A DNA stretch of 64,000 nucleotides from Burkholderia sp. WP9 (GTDB taxonomy: Bacteria; Pseudomonadota; Gammaproteobacteria; Burkholderiales; Burkholderiaceae). The position numbers and the translations under genes are program-made. Shown here piece by piece: positions 42,273 through 51,288 of the stretch (its first letter is position 1; each line of letters starts with the position of its first letter). Where the stretch lies: assembly GCF_900104795.1 (NCBI RefSeq), contig NZ_FNTG01000001.1, forward strand, positions 1,178,001-1,242,000. The letters run 5' to 3'. The notes beneath the pieces are model-generated. The model had not been told where the DNA came from. It ran no database searches and saw only the letters and a list, made by a program, of their open reading frames with translations.

Positions 42273-45200
42273 TCAATGAGAGGTGCCTGTCGCTTCGGCC
42301 GGAATTCCCGGCGGCAGTCCCGGCGGCAGTCCCGGCGGTGGTCCGCTGTCGGTGAGGGTGAGCATCGGCATCGAACTCGGGCATTTGAACGTTGTCAGCA
42401 CATCGCTCGTCAGCGGATTGGCGACGCTGCCCGCACCCGCGATATCGAGCACAGCCTTGCGGCCGTCGAAGTCGAAGGCTACACGTGTGCGTCCCGGTGT
42501 CGTGGTCTCGGCAACCCGGCCTTTCTGAACCAGTCGCATCAGCGCCCACGGCCCGTCCGTTGCGAGCGTCGAAGTCTCCGGCCGGATGCGCGGCTCGGCC
42601 GTCACCTCCGCATGCACCCCGCCGCGTGTGCCCGGCCACGTCACCGGGAACGGCATAACCGGCCCATGCTGATAGAGCGTCGTCTGACCGTCGATATCGA
42701 TCATCAGTCCGGTAATCGTCGGATCGAGCTCGGGAATCCGGATCTCCGCCTTCCATGACAGCTGTTTCCGATCCGGGTCGGCGAAGAAGATGTCGCGGAT
42801 CGCCTTCGCATGCTGGAAGGGTTCGAGCTCCGGCCCCTGGACGGGTTCCGTCGCGCCGGCCAACGTCTTGTAGCGCCACGGTGTTGCCGACGTATCCACG
42901 AAGGCCGAGAGTGTCTTCACGAAGAAGTCGTCGATCACACCGCCTTGCGCGAAGACCCGCGTGAAGTCGTCGATACGCACCTCGCGCTGGCTGCCCGCCG
43001 CGAACGGATAGTTGCCTTCGATCGTCAGCCGGCAGGTGTCGCCGACTACCGCCTGCATCTGTCGCGAGAGCAACTGGCCGATGCCCTGATTCACCTCGCG
43101 CGAGCCGTCCGCCGCCAGCGCCAGCAACACGGCGCGAAGCGGAGGCGGCATGGTGTTGGCGGTCATCTTGAGTCTGGCCGCCGTGTCGCTCGCCGGCGGC
43201 ATGCTGTTGTTGGCGAGCGCATTGTCGGCGACCGTCAACGCCGTGTAGTAGTCGTTCAGCAGGTTCCCCACGCCGTCGAGCCCCGTCTTGTTCACTTGCG
43301 CCGTGCCTGCCTGCACGGCGGCCGGTCCGTCCGCATTGCCCGTAACGACCTCGCGCAGCGCGGCGAAGTGACTATCGACCAGTTCACGTTCGATGATTTC
43401 CGAGGCCCGGATGCCGAGCGCCTTATCCGCTTTCTGGCTCAGCCGGTCGGCGGCCTTTTGCAGCAGGGAGGCGTCCGCTGCCGCGACGGCTTGCGTCAGC
43501 GTGGTCTCGCGCACGGCCGCGCGCGCCAGCCTGGCGAGCGGGGAATCGGGCGCTGCGAAGCTGCGCAGCACCTGTAGATCGAACTGCAGACTGGTCCCGT
43601 TGACAATGCGAATGTCGCCGAGAAACGCATCCCACTGTCGCGCGTATTCCGTCAGATATTGGCGGCGGATAGCCTCCGTGAGCGGGTCGTCGGCGCCGCT
43701 CGCCGCGCTGACGAACTCAGCCGTTTTTTTTTGAGCCTCGCCCAGATAGGTGCGGCCCATTACCCAGGCGTCGTCGTCGCGCGCGGCCTCGACGAACTCG
43801 GGCACATGCTTGTCGAACAGCTGCCGGTATCCGTCGAAGGTGAAGAGTCCCGGAACGCCGCGCGACAGCGGGGCGCCGCTCGCCCGCGTGAAGACGAGTC
43901 CGGCTTGCGGGCCGACCGCGCGGATCAGGGTGAATTCGTCCGGCGCCTCTTTCTGCATCGCCGCTCTGGCCCGTTCATACAGACGCGCGGTTGCATTACT
44001 GCCATCGAGAAACGAGCGGGCCTGCTGCACCAGCGAATCGTTTCGGATCAGCGGTGACTGGACCACGCGGCTGCCTGAAAAGAGCTGCTGCACGTGCTCG
44101 ATCATCGAGGCCCGGCCGCCGAACGCCGCTGCGCTATCCGTGTTCGCCCAGTCGTCGAGCACCCAGGCTTTCACGTCGTCGGCGTGGAATTTCGGCTTGT
44201 CGTAGAGCATCAGGTAGACGCGTAGTGCGTCGTAGGCGGTCTTCGAGTCCTTGTTCGTCACCGCTTGGGCGATGACGTTCTCCATACGCCGGACGATATG
44301 CGGCAGCAGCAGGTTGTCTTCGAGCACATCGTAGGTGCGGCGGCTCTCGGCGACCACAGCAGGCGCGGTGTAAAGACCGAACCGGTACGCGCTATCCGGG
44401 TCCGCCATGTCTAGCCCCGGGAAGGTCGGCAGGTAACGCGCTTCGGTGAGCGTATCGGGGACCGCGTCGGGTTTCGGCTCCTTGTAGAGTTGCGCGACCT
44501 TCGCGGCCAGCGCCTGCGACTTGCGGCCGATGAGGGAAAGATAGTCGCTGTTGTGCGCGAAACTGAGCCGCAGGCCGATTGCAAGCCATGCGAAGAGAAG
44601 CACGGCGAGCGCATGGCCGATGAACCGCAGCAAACGAAAACGGAATTCCCAGCGCAGATTGGGACGCACCAGTTGCGCCTCGGCGAACACGACCTTGGTG
44701 AGCAGATCGTGCAGGAAGTAGCTTTGATTGCCCACCGGCCTGGCACCGCGCGTACCGGGCACCCTATCGAGCGATGCCGACAGCCGCCGTGCGATAGTGC
44801 GCCGCTCGGCGACCAACGTGTCGCCTGCCTGAATCGCGCTCGTGAAGTAAATGCCGCGCAGGCTGGCGTGAAGTTGCGTGGCGTCGTAACGTGAGTCGAG
44901 GAACACGCGTTCGATCAGCTCGCCCAGCGGTTGCGACAGTGCCGCAAACTCTTCGGATAGCGCGACGAGCTGCCGGCGCCGGGCCGGATCGAATTCGTCC
45001 TGCAAACGCGTGTTGACGCCGTCGGCGAGGCGGTTTGTCAACAAGCCGAGTTCCTCGTCGCAGCGCGTCCGCATGCCTCGGGCGGCAAGCGACTCCTTGC
45101 CGTAGGGCAGCGTAAAGCCCCAAGGTTGGGCTCGTCCCTCGGCCGTCAATGAAGCGAAGTATTCGTTGAAGCCGCACAGGCGGTCCATTTTGGTCACGAC

Positions 45201-46349
45201 CAGATAGACCGGAAAGCGGATGCCGAGCGTTTCGCGCAACTCCGCAAGACGTGCGCGTAACGCCGCCGCTTCGGCCATGCGCGCGTTGTCGTCGAGACTC
45301 GTCAGCGCGGCAAGCTCGACTGTCACTATCGCGCCGTTGATCGGCGCGCGAGGCCGGTGTTTGCGCAGCATCGCAAGAAAGCCGAGCCATTCGTCCGCAT
45401 CCGTTTTTTCGTGCAACCGGTTCGAGTCCGGATGATTAGCGGCGGGCGACGCGACAGGTTTGTCCGTGGCGGCCGCTTCTGCATGCCTTGACGTGACCGT
45501 CGCCTTGTCAGCAGCCTTGCTCGTCACCGTAGCGAGCGTCGACGCCGGTCGCCCGTTTTGCGAGGTGCCATGACAGGTGTAGTGCCCCGCGGTATCGATC
45601 AGCACCGCTTCGTTGGTCAGCCACCATTCGACGGACACAGTGCCAAGGAGAGCACCGGCAGTGCGCTGCATCTGCGCCGCGAGCGGAAACGGCAGTCCGG
45701 CATTGAGTAACGCGGACGTCTTGCCGGAGCCTTGCGAGCCGAGCGTGATGTACCACGGCAATTCATACAGGTAGCGTTTGCCCTGAAACAGACGCGCGAT
45801 CCCACGCGCTCCCGTGCGCATGGCTTTCAAACGCGCGAGCGCCGCCGAGACGATCGCATGTACGTTTTCCAGTTGTGCCGCAGCCGGCGATGCCTCCTTC
45901 CTGCGGCCAAATTCGAGCAGGCTCTGGAGGAATTGCGGTTCGCTGCGCATTTTCTGCAAGAGCAGGAATGCCCAGTACACGACGGAGATCGCCAGCAATA
46001 TCGCAATGGCGATCATGCGCGCCGAAGCGGACACGAACGGTTGTTCGCGGCCGACGGTGACGAGTGGCGACGCGTGCCAGATCAGCAGGCACAGCAGCGC
46101 CACGAAAAACACACTGGCGGACCAGTCCGCCAGCCACAGCAGCACGCCTGCCAGCATGAGTGCTATCACCAGCACACGCATGCCGACGGGGGCGAGCGGT
46201 TTCAAGCCGCCGAACGCCACCAGTGGACCCACGAACCAGATCACCAACGCGATAACCAGCAGCGCGGCGAGAGCGAGGAACTGGCGCGATACCAGAAACG
46301 ACAACTTCTTCATGCCTGCATTTCCCGAGTCTCGTGGTTGATCCGTCAT
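42273..46349 (-). CDS. tssM: Type VI secretion membrane protein TssM (IcmF)
   Basis: 1358 residues: N-terminal helices (about 15-130), an NTPase-like domain with intact Walker A GSQGSGKTSALLNAG (about 209-223), a third helix near 590, then the large periplasmic IcmF/DUF1215 part. TssM forms the envelope complex with TssJ and TssL. The C-terminus carries an unusual Pro-Gly tail (PPGLPPGLPPG) from a short DNA repeat at 42293-42345. It starts at an ATG overlapping the tssL stop (ATGA). Last gene of the minus-strand T6SS block. Confidence 0.96.
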   Translation of the reverse strand: MTDQPRDSGNAGMKKLSFLVSRQFLALAALLVIALVIWFVGPLVAFGGLKPLAPVGMRVLVIALMLAGVLLWLADWSASVFFVALLCLLIWHASPLVTVGREQPFVSASARMIAIAILLAISVVYWAFLLLQKMRSEPQFLQSLLEFGRRKEASPAAAQLENVHAIVSAALARLKAMRTGARGIARLFQGKRYLYELPWYITLGSQGSGKTSALLNAGLPFPLAAQMQRTAGALLGTVSVEWWLTNEAVLIDTAGHYTCHGTSQNGRPASTLATVTSKAADKATVTSRHAEAAATDKPVASPAANHPDSNRLHEKTDADEWLGFLAMLRKHRPRAPINGAIVTVELAALTSLDDNARMAEAAALRARLAELRETLGIRFPVYLVVTKMDRLCGFNEYFASLTAEGRAQPWGFTLPYGKESLAARGMRTRCDEELGLLTNRLADGVNTRLQDEFDPARRRQLVALSEEFAALSQPLGELIERVFLDSRYDATQLHASLRGIYFTSAIQAGDTLVAERRTIARRLSASLDRVPGTRGARPVGNQSYFLHDLLTKVVFAEAQLVRPNLRWEFRFRLLRFIGHALAVLLFAWLAIGLRLSFAHNSDYLSLIGRKSQALAAKVAQLYKEPKPDAVPDTLTEARYLPTFPGLDMADPDSAYRFGLYTAPAVVAESRRTYDVLEDNLLLPHIVRRMENVIAQAVTNKDSKTAYDALRVYLMLYDKPKFHADDVKAWVLDDWANTDSAAAFGGRASMIEHVQQLFSGSRVVQSPLIRNDSLVQQARSFLDGSNATARLYERARAAMQKEAPDEFTLIRAVGPQAGLVFTRASGAPLSRGVPGLFTFDGYRQLFDKHVPEFVEAARDDDAWVMGRTYLGEAQKKTAEFVSAASGADDPLTEAIRRQYLTEYARQWDAFLGDIRIVNGTSLQFDLQVLRSFAAPDSPLARLARAAVRETTLTQAVAAADASLLQKAADRLSQKADKALGIRASEIIERELVDSHFAALREVVTGNADGPAAVQAGTAQVNKTGLDGVGNLLNDYYTALTVADNALANNSMPPASDTAARLKMTANTMPPPLRAVLLALAADGSREVNQGIGQLLSRQMQAVVGDTCRLTIEGNYPFAAGSQREVRIDDFTRVFAQGGVIDDFFVKTLSAFVDTSATPWRYKTLAGATEPVQGPELEPFQHAKAIRDIFFADPDRKQLSWKAEIRIPELDPTITGLMIDIDGQTTLYQHGPVMPFPVTWPGTRGGVHAEVTAEPRIRPETSTLATDGPWALMRLVQKGRVAETTTPGRTRVAFDFDGRKAVLDIAGAGSVANPLTSDVLTTFKCPSSMPMLTLTDSGPPPGLPPGLPPGIPAEATGTSH

Positions 46350-47680
46350 TGCGCGACCGTGATCTCGACGCGGCGATTTTGCGCGCGGCCCTGTACGGTG
46401 GTGTTATCGCCCACTGGATCGGCGGCACCTTTTCCTACGGCTTCGAGGCGCGTCGCCGGTACGCCGGCTGTCTGAAGCAGTTGCATGATCTGCGTGGCGC
46501 GCTCCTCCGAGAGGGCTTGGTTCGAGGCGAACTGGCGGCTTCGGATCGGCAGATTGTCGGTGTAACCCAACACGGCGACCTTGCCCGGCACCTTGACGAT
46601 TTCGCCCGCGAGCCTGGTGATGAGTGGCGTCATCGCGCTCTTCACCGCCGCAGCTCCCGGCGGGAACATGGAATCTCCGCGGAACGTTACCGAGCTGTGA
46701 TGGTCGTCTTCGTCGACACTCACCGTGCCGGCGGCAATCTCGTTCTTCAACAGTTCCTTGAGGTGCAGTGCGCGCGGGGGAGGCGGGGGTGTCATGCGGC
46801 CAATGTCGGTGATCTGCTTTTGCACCTGCGCGCTGTGGTTCAGCAATTCGTATTTGAAGTAGCCGAACAGAGCGATCAGGATGACTGAAAGAACAAAAAG
46901 CGTGATCCATACCGGGAAGTCGAAAAACGACACCCGATTGCCCTTCGCATCCGATTGCCAGTGTGGCGACAGCGCGACGGCCAGACTCCCTCGCCGCGGC
47001 ATGATCTCGTTATAGACCCGTTGACGCACGGTTTCATGTTTGCGTCGTCCATCGGCCTTGTAGCGGTAGCGGCCTTCGAAGCCCAGACTAAGAATCCGGT
47101 AGATGAGTTCGAGCAGGTCGAGATGTTCCTGCGACTCGCTCATCAGCCGCCCGACCAGAAGATAGACCTTGGTGCCGCCTTGCCGATCTTCGTGGAAGAG
47201 CGTGGCAAGTCCATGGGTATTCCATTCGACGCCGGTTTCTCCGCCTTTGCCCCATACCGTTTGCATGGCGGCTTCGTCGAGTGCCGTGCACAGGCAATAG
47301 CGCGCACCGAGGATATGATCGCGCCGGATGTTGGTCTGATCGCAGAGCTTCTGGAAAGCCCGCACTTCCTGCTCAAGCAGCACCCGCAACTGTTCTATCC
47401 CGTCCTGCTGCAACTGGTCAGGCAGGTCCGCCAGCGCGCGCAACAGAGGGCGGGCCGCCTCGAGCAGCGGGTTGCGCGAGGCCCTGATCGCGGCAAGGCG
47501 CTCCGCGGTCGATTCACCCGGCGGCGCGTCTCGATGAGGGGACGGGCCGGACGCCGCCGCGCTCGCGGCTCGGGAAGACACTTCTGCCTGGGCGAAATGT
47601 GAGGCGGCGGCCTGCATGCCGCCCTGATCGCCAGGCTGCGGGGCACGCTCGCGTGAACGGTTCACTACGTCTGAATGCAC
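46346..47680 (-). CDS. tssL: Type VI secretion protein TssL (DotU) with OmpA-like C-terminus
   Basis: 444 residues: a Ser/Ala-rich N-terminal extension, the DotU domain (about 70-255, ALDEAAMQTVWG, SFLFHEDRQGG-type region), one membrane helix (about 265-290, WITLFVLSVILIALFGYF) and a peptidoglycan-binding OmpA-like domain (about 335-444: VAVLGYTDNLPIRS, NQALSEERATQIMQLL). It is the long TssL form that anchors the complex to the cell wall. The start is a GTG with GAGAAGAGG upstream. Confidence 0.94.
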   Translation of the reverse strand: MHSDVVNRSRERAPQPGDQGGMQAAASHFAQAEVSSRAASAAASGPSPHRDAPPGESTAERLAAIRASRNPLLEAARPLLRALADLPDQLQQDGIEQLRVLLEQEVRAFQKLCDQTNIRRDHILGARYCLCTALDEAAMQTVWGKGGETGVEWNTHGLATLFHEDRQGGTKVYLLVGRLMSESQEHLDLLELIYRILSLGFEGRYRYKADGRRKHETVRQRVYNEIMPRRGSLAVALSPHWQSDAKGNRVSFFDFPVWITLFVLSVILIALFGYFKYELLNHSAQVQKQITDIGRMTPPPPPRALHLKELLKNEIAAGTVSVDEDDHHSSVTFRGDSMFPPGAAAVKSAMTPLITRLAGEIVKVPGKVAVLGYTDNLPIRSRQFASNQALSEERATQIMQLLQTAGVPATRLEAVGKGAADPVGDNTTVQGRAQNRRVEITVAQ

Positions 47681-47766
47681 TGACTGACCTCTTCTCTCTG
47701 GATTGTCGTCGCCCTTGTTATTCGAGGCGCTAGCGTCTCACGCTGCCTGGCACCCGCTGATGCGTG

Positions 47767-49113
47767 CTAGCCGCGCACGCCCCACAGTTCGAGCTTCAGC
47801 GACGGGAATTCGCCGGCGACATGCAAGGCAAGTCCCCCGTGTCGCGCGACTTCGTCCCACAACGGGCCGCCACGGGCGAACTCGTAATAAACAAAGCCCG
47901 CGTTAAACGGGATCTGTCGCGGCGGGACCGGCAACGCCTGTAGCGCGATGCCCGGCAGATGTCCCCGCACCAGATCGGGCAGCCGTTCAGAGGGACCGGC
48001 TTTCGCCTGAGCGGCAAACTGTTGCTGGAGCAGGTCGGGCGGCATCGCGGCATGCACCGCGAGCACCACTGCCGTGAAGCCGCGCATGTCGACGGGATCG
48101 ACCACCGCGTTGCGCATTCCATGTCCCAGCTCTCTTAGTTCAATGTGCTGTGCGCTGCGCACCAGCACCGCATTGAGCAGTAGATGCGTGTCGTCCACCA
48201 ACGGCTTCAGACACAGGTGCGGTGTGGTGTGCTGGTAAGCCGGATGGGAATCGAGCGGCCGCCGGCTATCGGTGCGCACGTAGGTCGACAGTTCTCCCGC
48301 CATGCAGAGCAGCAGCGCGTAAAGATCGGCCGGGGACGTGGCCGGCACCCGGCGTAGATGTTGGAGCAAGGGCTCGTAACGGTTGAGCGTTTGCAACAGC
48401 AGATAGTCGCAGACTTCCGCTGTGGTGCCGGCGTTGCCGTTAGCGCCAGTCAGCCGGGTTGCGAGCGCGGTTGCACGCAGGCGCGTGAGTTCGTGAATCT
48501 TCGCGAGCCAGCTCGTGAGCAGTTCGCTCGCACCGAAGCCCGCCACCGGCGGAATCAAGGTCTCGTCCAGCGCGATGCTGCTGTCCGCGTGAATCGTCTT
48601 GACGCGAGTGAGCGCAAGGCCGATCCATGCATCGGTCAATTCCTTCTCCGGCACGAGCCGCAGGCGCAGATTCGACAACTGCACGGTCTTCTGACCTTGT
48701 CCGATCGAATTCGTGTCGCGCAACTCGGTGTCAAATACGGCGTTGCGCGCGAGCGAGTCGGCGGCGTTGTCGAAGCTCGTCTCTTCGCCGTTCGGCACAC
48801 GCGCGGGCACCGCGAGATAGATCACCTGATCCAGGTGCTCCGCGCGGATGGTGAGCGGCGCGGGCGGCGACGTGCTGGCGGGCATATCGAACGGCGTGCC
48901 GTCGGCGAACACGCCACTGGCCGACTTCACGATCACCTTGCCGAGCGCCAGCGCTTCGCTATCGAGACTGTAGTGACTGAAGCCGAAGAAAAACGGCGAG
49001 AGCGTCGCTGCGCGTTTGTGCGCATAGTGCTCGAGGTATCGCTCCTGTTGCTGAAAAAGCTGCGGGCGCAGAAAGAGCCCCTCGCTCCAGACCACCTTGT
49101 TATGCCAGCTCAT
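47767..49113 (-). CDS. tssK: Type VI secretion baseplate protein TssK
   Basis: 448 residues with the family's N-terminus (MSWHNKVVWSEGLFLRPQLFQQQERYLE) and the central GFGASELLTSWLAKI. TssK trimers connect the baseplate (TssEFG) to the membrane complex (TssJLM). It lies between tssL and tssJ on the same strand (86 bp and 12 bp gaps). Length is normal. Confidence 0.95.
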   Translation of the reverse strand: MSWHNKVVWSEGLFLRPQLFQQQERYLEHYAHKRAATLSPFFFGFSHYSLDSEALALGKVIVKSASGVFADGTPFDMPASTSPPAPLTIRAEHLDQVIYLAVPARVPNGEETSFDNAADSLARNAVFDTELRDTNSIGQGQKTVQLSNLRLRLVPEKELTDAWIGLALTRVKTIHADSSIALDETLIPPVAGFGASELLTSWLAKIHELTRLRATALATRLTGANGNAGTTAEVCDYLLLQTLNRYEPLLQHLRRVPATSPADLYALLLCMAGELSTYVRTDSRRPLDSHPAYQHTTPHLCLKPLVDDTHLLLNAVLVRSAQHIELRELGHGMRNAVVDPVDMRGFTAVVLAVHAAMPPDLLQQQFAAQAKAGPSERLPDLVRGHLPGIALQALPVPPRQIPFNAGFVYYEFARGGPLWDEVARHGGLALHVAGEFPSLKLELWGVRG

Positions 49114-49125
49114 GCTTTTATTCCA

Positions 49126-49626
49126 CTATTTTCTTTCGGTGATCCTGATTGCGTTCGGTTCAAGATCGATGGTCAGTTTCAATTTCGGCGAGGCGCGATA
49201 CCACGCCGCGTCGGGCGCGGCCGGGAGCGGATAGGCCGCGCGCCATACCGAGTTGGGCAGATCCCGATAGGCCGCGAGTATTCCGATCACGGTCGTGGTG
49301 GGATCGGTTTTGTTCCGGATAAATTTGCTCTCGCCTGGCCGCAACTGGAATTGCGCGCGCGTGACGAGATCGTCCGCGAGGGCTGTCCTGTCTTTGTCCT
49401 GCAATGAAAAGAAGTCGGCGGAATTGAATGCCGCGTCGGTTTTCAATTCATAAACCCGTATGACGATCGGCGCCGCACGCTGCTGGTCGTCTGGATTGAC
49501 ACCCGACGACGCAACGACCGACAGTTCGAGCTTGACGGGTTCTTTCGCGGTGTTCGGATCGCGGCTGGCGCACGCGGTCAGCGCACATGCAAAGGCGAGG
49601 GCAATAACGGTGGCGAACGGGCGCAT
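49126..49626 (-). CDS. tssJ: Type VI secretion outer-membrane lipoprotein TssJ
   Basis: 166 residues. Signal peptide MRPFATVIALAFACALTAC with lipobox LTAC (lipidated Cys at residue 19), then the TssJ beta-sandwich (APIVIRVYELKTDAAFNSADFFSLQ; LRPGESKFI). It anchors the T6SS membrane complex in the outer membrane. The ATG at 49626 gives the proper lipoprotein N-terminus; upstream in-frame codons are Arg-rich and not part of the family. Confidence 0.93.
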   Translation of the reverse strand: MRPFATVIALAFACALTACASRDPNTAKEPVKLELSVVASSGVNPDDQQRAAPIVIRVYELKTDAAFNSADFFSLQDKDRTALADDLVTRAQFQLRPGESKFIRNKTDPTTTVIGILAAYRDLPNSVWRAAYPLPAAPDAAWYRASPKLKLTIDLEPNAIRITERK

Positions 49627-49739
49627 TGGGCAACGCAAAAATGAGGCACGATAGAAACGCAGCAAGGACGCAACCCGGCGAGGCCAGGGAACTCTAGGAC
49701 CTACCGGGGACGGGGCTGCGCGTGAACCGGCAACGCGGC

Positions 49740-50222
49740 TCAAGTTTCCTTATTGCCCTTGATGTCGTAACCGGCTGTCACTGCGCCGCCGCTACCGCCC
49801 TGTGCGTTCTGAACGACATACTCCTGCTTGACCTTCGCAAACGAAAGGCGAACATGCTCGTGAATACCGTCGTCGGCGTTGCTGCCGGACGGATGAACCT
49901 GGGTGACGATCACATCGTTCATGGTGATCTTCAGATATTCGAGCGGGTTGCCGCCGGCTTTGCGCACAACCAGCACAGCCTGGTCGACGTGCTTACCGGT
50001 CAGGCAGTATTTCATCAGGTTCGGGCTCGCCCGATCCACGAGGTGTTCGAACTCGAGGTCGTCCACGGTCGCTTTTCCTGCGCCGCCGCCGGAGCCTGCA
50101 TGCATATTCGCTTGCTGGGACACTCGCCAGCCCCAACTCCTGACCTCGATTTCGTTCTTGTGCGAAGCATCCGGCGACTCTCCATCAATACCGTTGATCT
50201 TGAGAAAAATGTCTTGTGCCAT
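49740..50222 (-). CDS. hcp: Type VI secretion tube protein Hcp
   Basis: 160 residues with the Hcp start MAQDIFLKINGIDGESPD and the conserved EVRSWGW and FEHLVDRASPNLMKYC segments. It forms hexameric rings of the inner tube and carries small effectors. Strong RBS AAGGAGC. It lies between tssJ and an immunity/effector pair, and small amidase effectors are commonly Hcp-loaded, which fits that neighbourhood. Confidence 0.96.
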   Translation of the reverse strand: MAQDIFLKINGIDGESPDASHKNEIEVRSWGWRVSQQANMHAGSGGGAGKATVDDLEFEHLVDRASPNLMKYCLTGKHVDQAVLVVRKAGGNPLEYLKITMNDVIVTQVHPSGSNADDGIHEHVRLSFAKVKQEYVVQNAQGGSGGAVTAGYDIKGNKET

Positions 50223-50268
50223 TTAAAAAAAGCTCCTTGCGTGTTGAATATTGATAGTCTGGTTTTCA

Positions 50269-50760
50269 CTACTTGCTGGCTACATCCGCAATCTCTGCCT
50301 GTAGTGCCTCACGAAGACTGCGGCGATCGTCGGCGGCCCTGATATCGTCGATAAGCCATCTGCCACGAACCCAAACCAGATCGAACTCCACCTGGTGTGG
50401 CTCCTTGAAGTTTGTAAACGACACGACGGCCTTCGCCGTGTGACGCTTCGCGACCGTGACGTCGATGCCGGTCGTCGTGATGTCGAAATCCTGGCAGCGG
50501 CAAACCGGATCCATGTCCAGATAGCCGGCCTCTCCCTTCAATGCCCGCTGATCCTTCCTGATGACCCGCATGAGTGAGGGCGACGCAATCGCATGAGAGC
50601 CGGACGTATCGATGCCGGGAGGATCGCCGTTGAACGTGTAGGCGCCAAAGACGGTTTGCAGAAACCGCTTCGCCGAATCGACGCTCTGTGCAAGTGCCGG
50701 TTGCATGCCCAGAGCAGCCCACGCAACCGCCGCCAAAGTGCAGCTTCGCCATTGCCTCAT
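50269..50760 (-). CDS. Probable periplasmic immunity protein (DUF3828-like)
   Basis: 163 residues. Signal peptide with cleavage after QPALA-Q near residue 24, then a DUF3828-like domain (RFLQTVFGAY; YLDMDPVCRCQDFD, about 83-96; EFDLVWVRGRWLIDDI). The exported form and the 4-bp overlap with the upstream amidase gene are typical of T6SS immunity proteins that neutralise peptidoglycan amidases in the periplasm. The Cys pair in VCRCQD could form a disulfide. The immunity role is inferred from context. Confidence 0.78.
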   Translation of the reverse strand: MRQWRSCTLAAVAWAALGMQPALAQSVDSAKRFLQTVFGAYTFNGDPPGIDTSGSHAIASPSLMRVIRKDQRALKGEAGYLDMDPVCRCQDFDITTTGIDVTVAKRHTAKAVVSFTNFKEPHQVEFDLVWVRGRWLIDDIRAADDRRSLREALQAEIADVASK

Positions 50761-51158
50761 TGCGCCCCCTGCCAGCGATACACCTTGTACGCCGGCTTCT
50801 TTTGACGATAGCCCGGACCGCCCCACATATCGTTCTGGCGAAAATCCGAGACCCACTGCAAGCCGTTGTACATGGTGATATGGCCGGCGATATTGCCGCC
50901 GGGATAAGGCTGAATAACGGCCGTGTCGCCTTTGCGCGGCGTAATCAGGTCGCCCACGGATACTTCGACAAACCCATGCGCGCGCAAAACGGGACCGTAG
51001 TTCCTGGCGAACTCGACCGCCGGTCCCTGAGAAATGACGATTCCGCCGGCCGCAAGCGCTTGCCTCACATAGGTCGCGCATCGGCCATTGGAATCCGCAT
51101 GGGCGTGAGTATTCAGATGCCTGACCGCTGCATCGACATCGTAATTTTGATCGGACAT
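50757..51158 (-). CDS. Probable T6SS amidase effector, NlpC/P60- or CHAP-like
   Basis: 133 residues without signal peptide. A catalytic Cys lies in SNGRCATYVRQAL (about residue 27) and a His in NIAGHITMYNG (about residue 93), followed by a polar region near WVSDFRQNDMWGG. The small size, the Cys-His order and the flanking exported immunity protein match Tae-type peptidoglycan amidases, which cut peptide cross-links in rival cells. I cannot assign one of the Tae families with certainty. It lies inside the structural operon between hcp and tssC. Confidence 0.82.
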   Translation of the reverse strand: MSDQNYDVDAAVRHLNTHAHADSNGRCATYVRQALAAGGIVISQGPAVEFARNYGPVLRAHGFVEVSVGDLITPRKGDTAVIQPYPGGNIAGHITMYNGLQWVSDFRQNDMWGGPGYRQKKPAYKVYRWQGAQ

Positions 51159-51288
51159 ATCAACGTGTTGAATCGGATCGCAATCGGTTGAAAATCACGA
51201 ACGGAAAGCGGGGCGAGATGCGGACGCACACCTGTTTTCGTAGCGCTAACATGGTCTGCATCCAGAAGCCTGCTTCCGGCCGTTTCAG

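Noticed and set aside
42293..42345. Short tandem units that look like the start of a repeat array
   Set aside because: They are in frame inside tssM and encode Pro-Gly repeats; there are no spacers, so not CRISPR.
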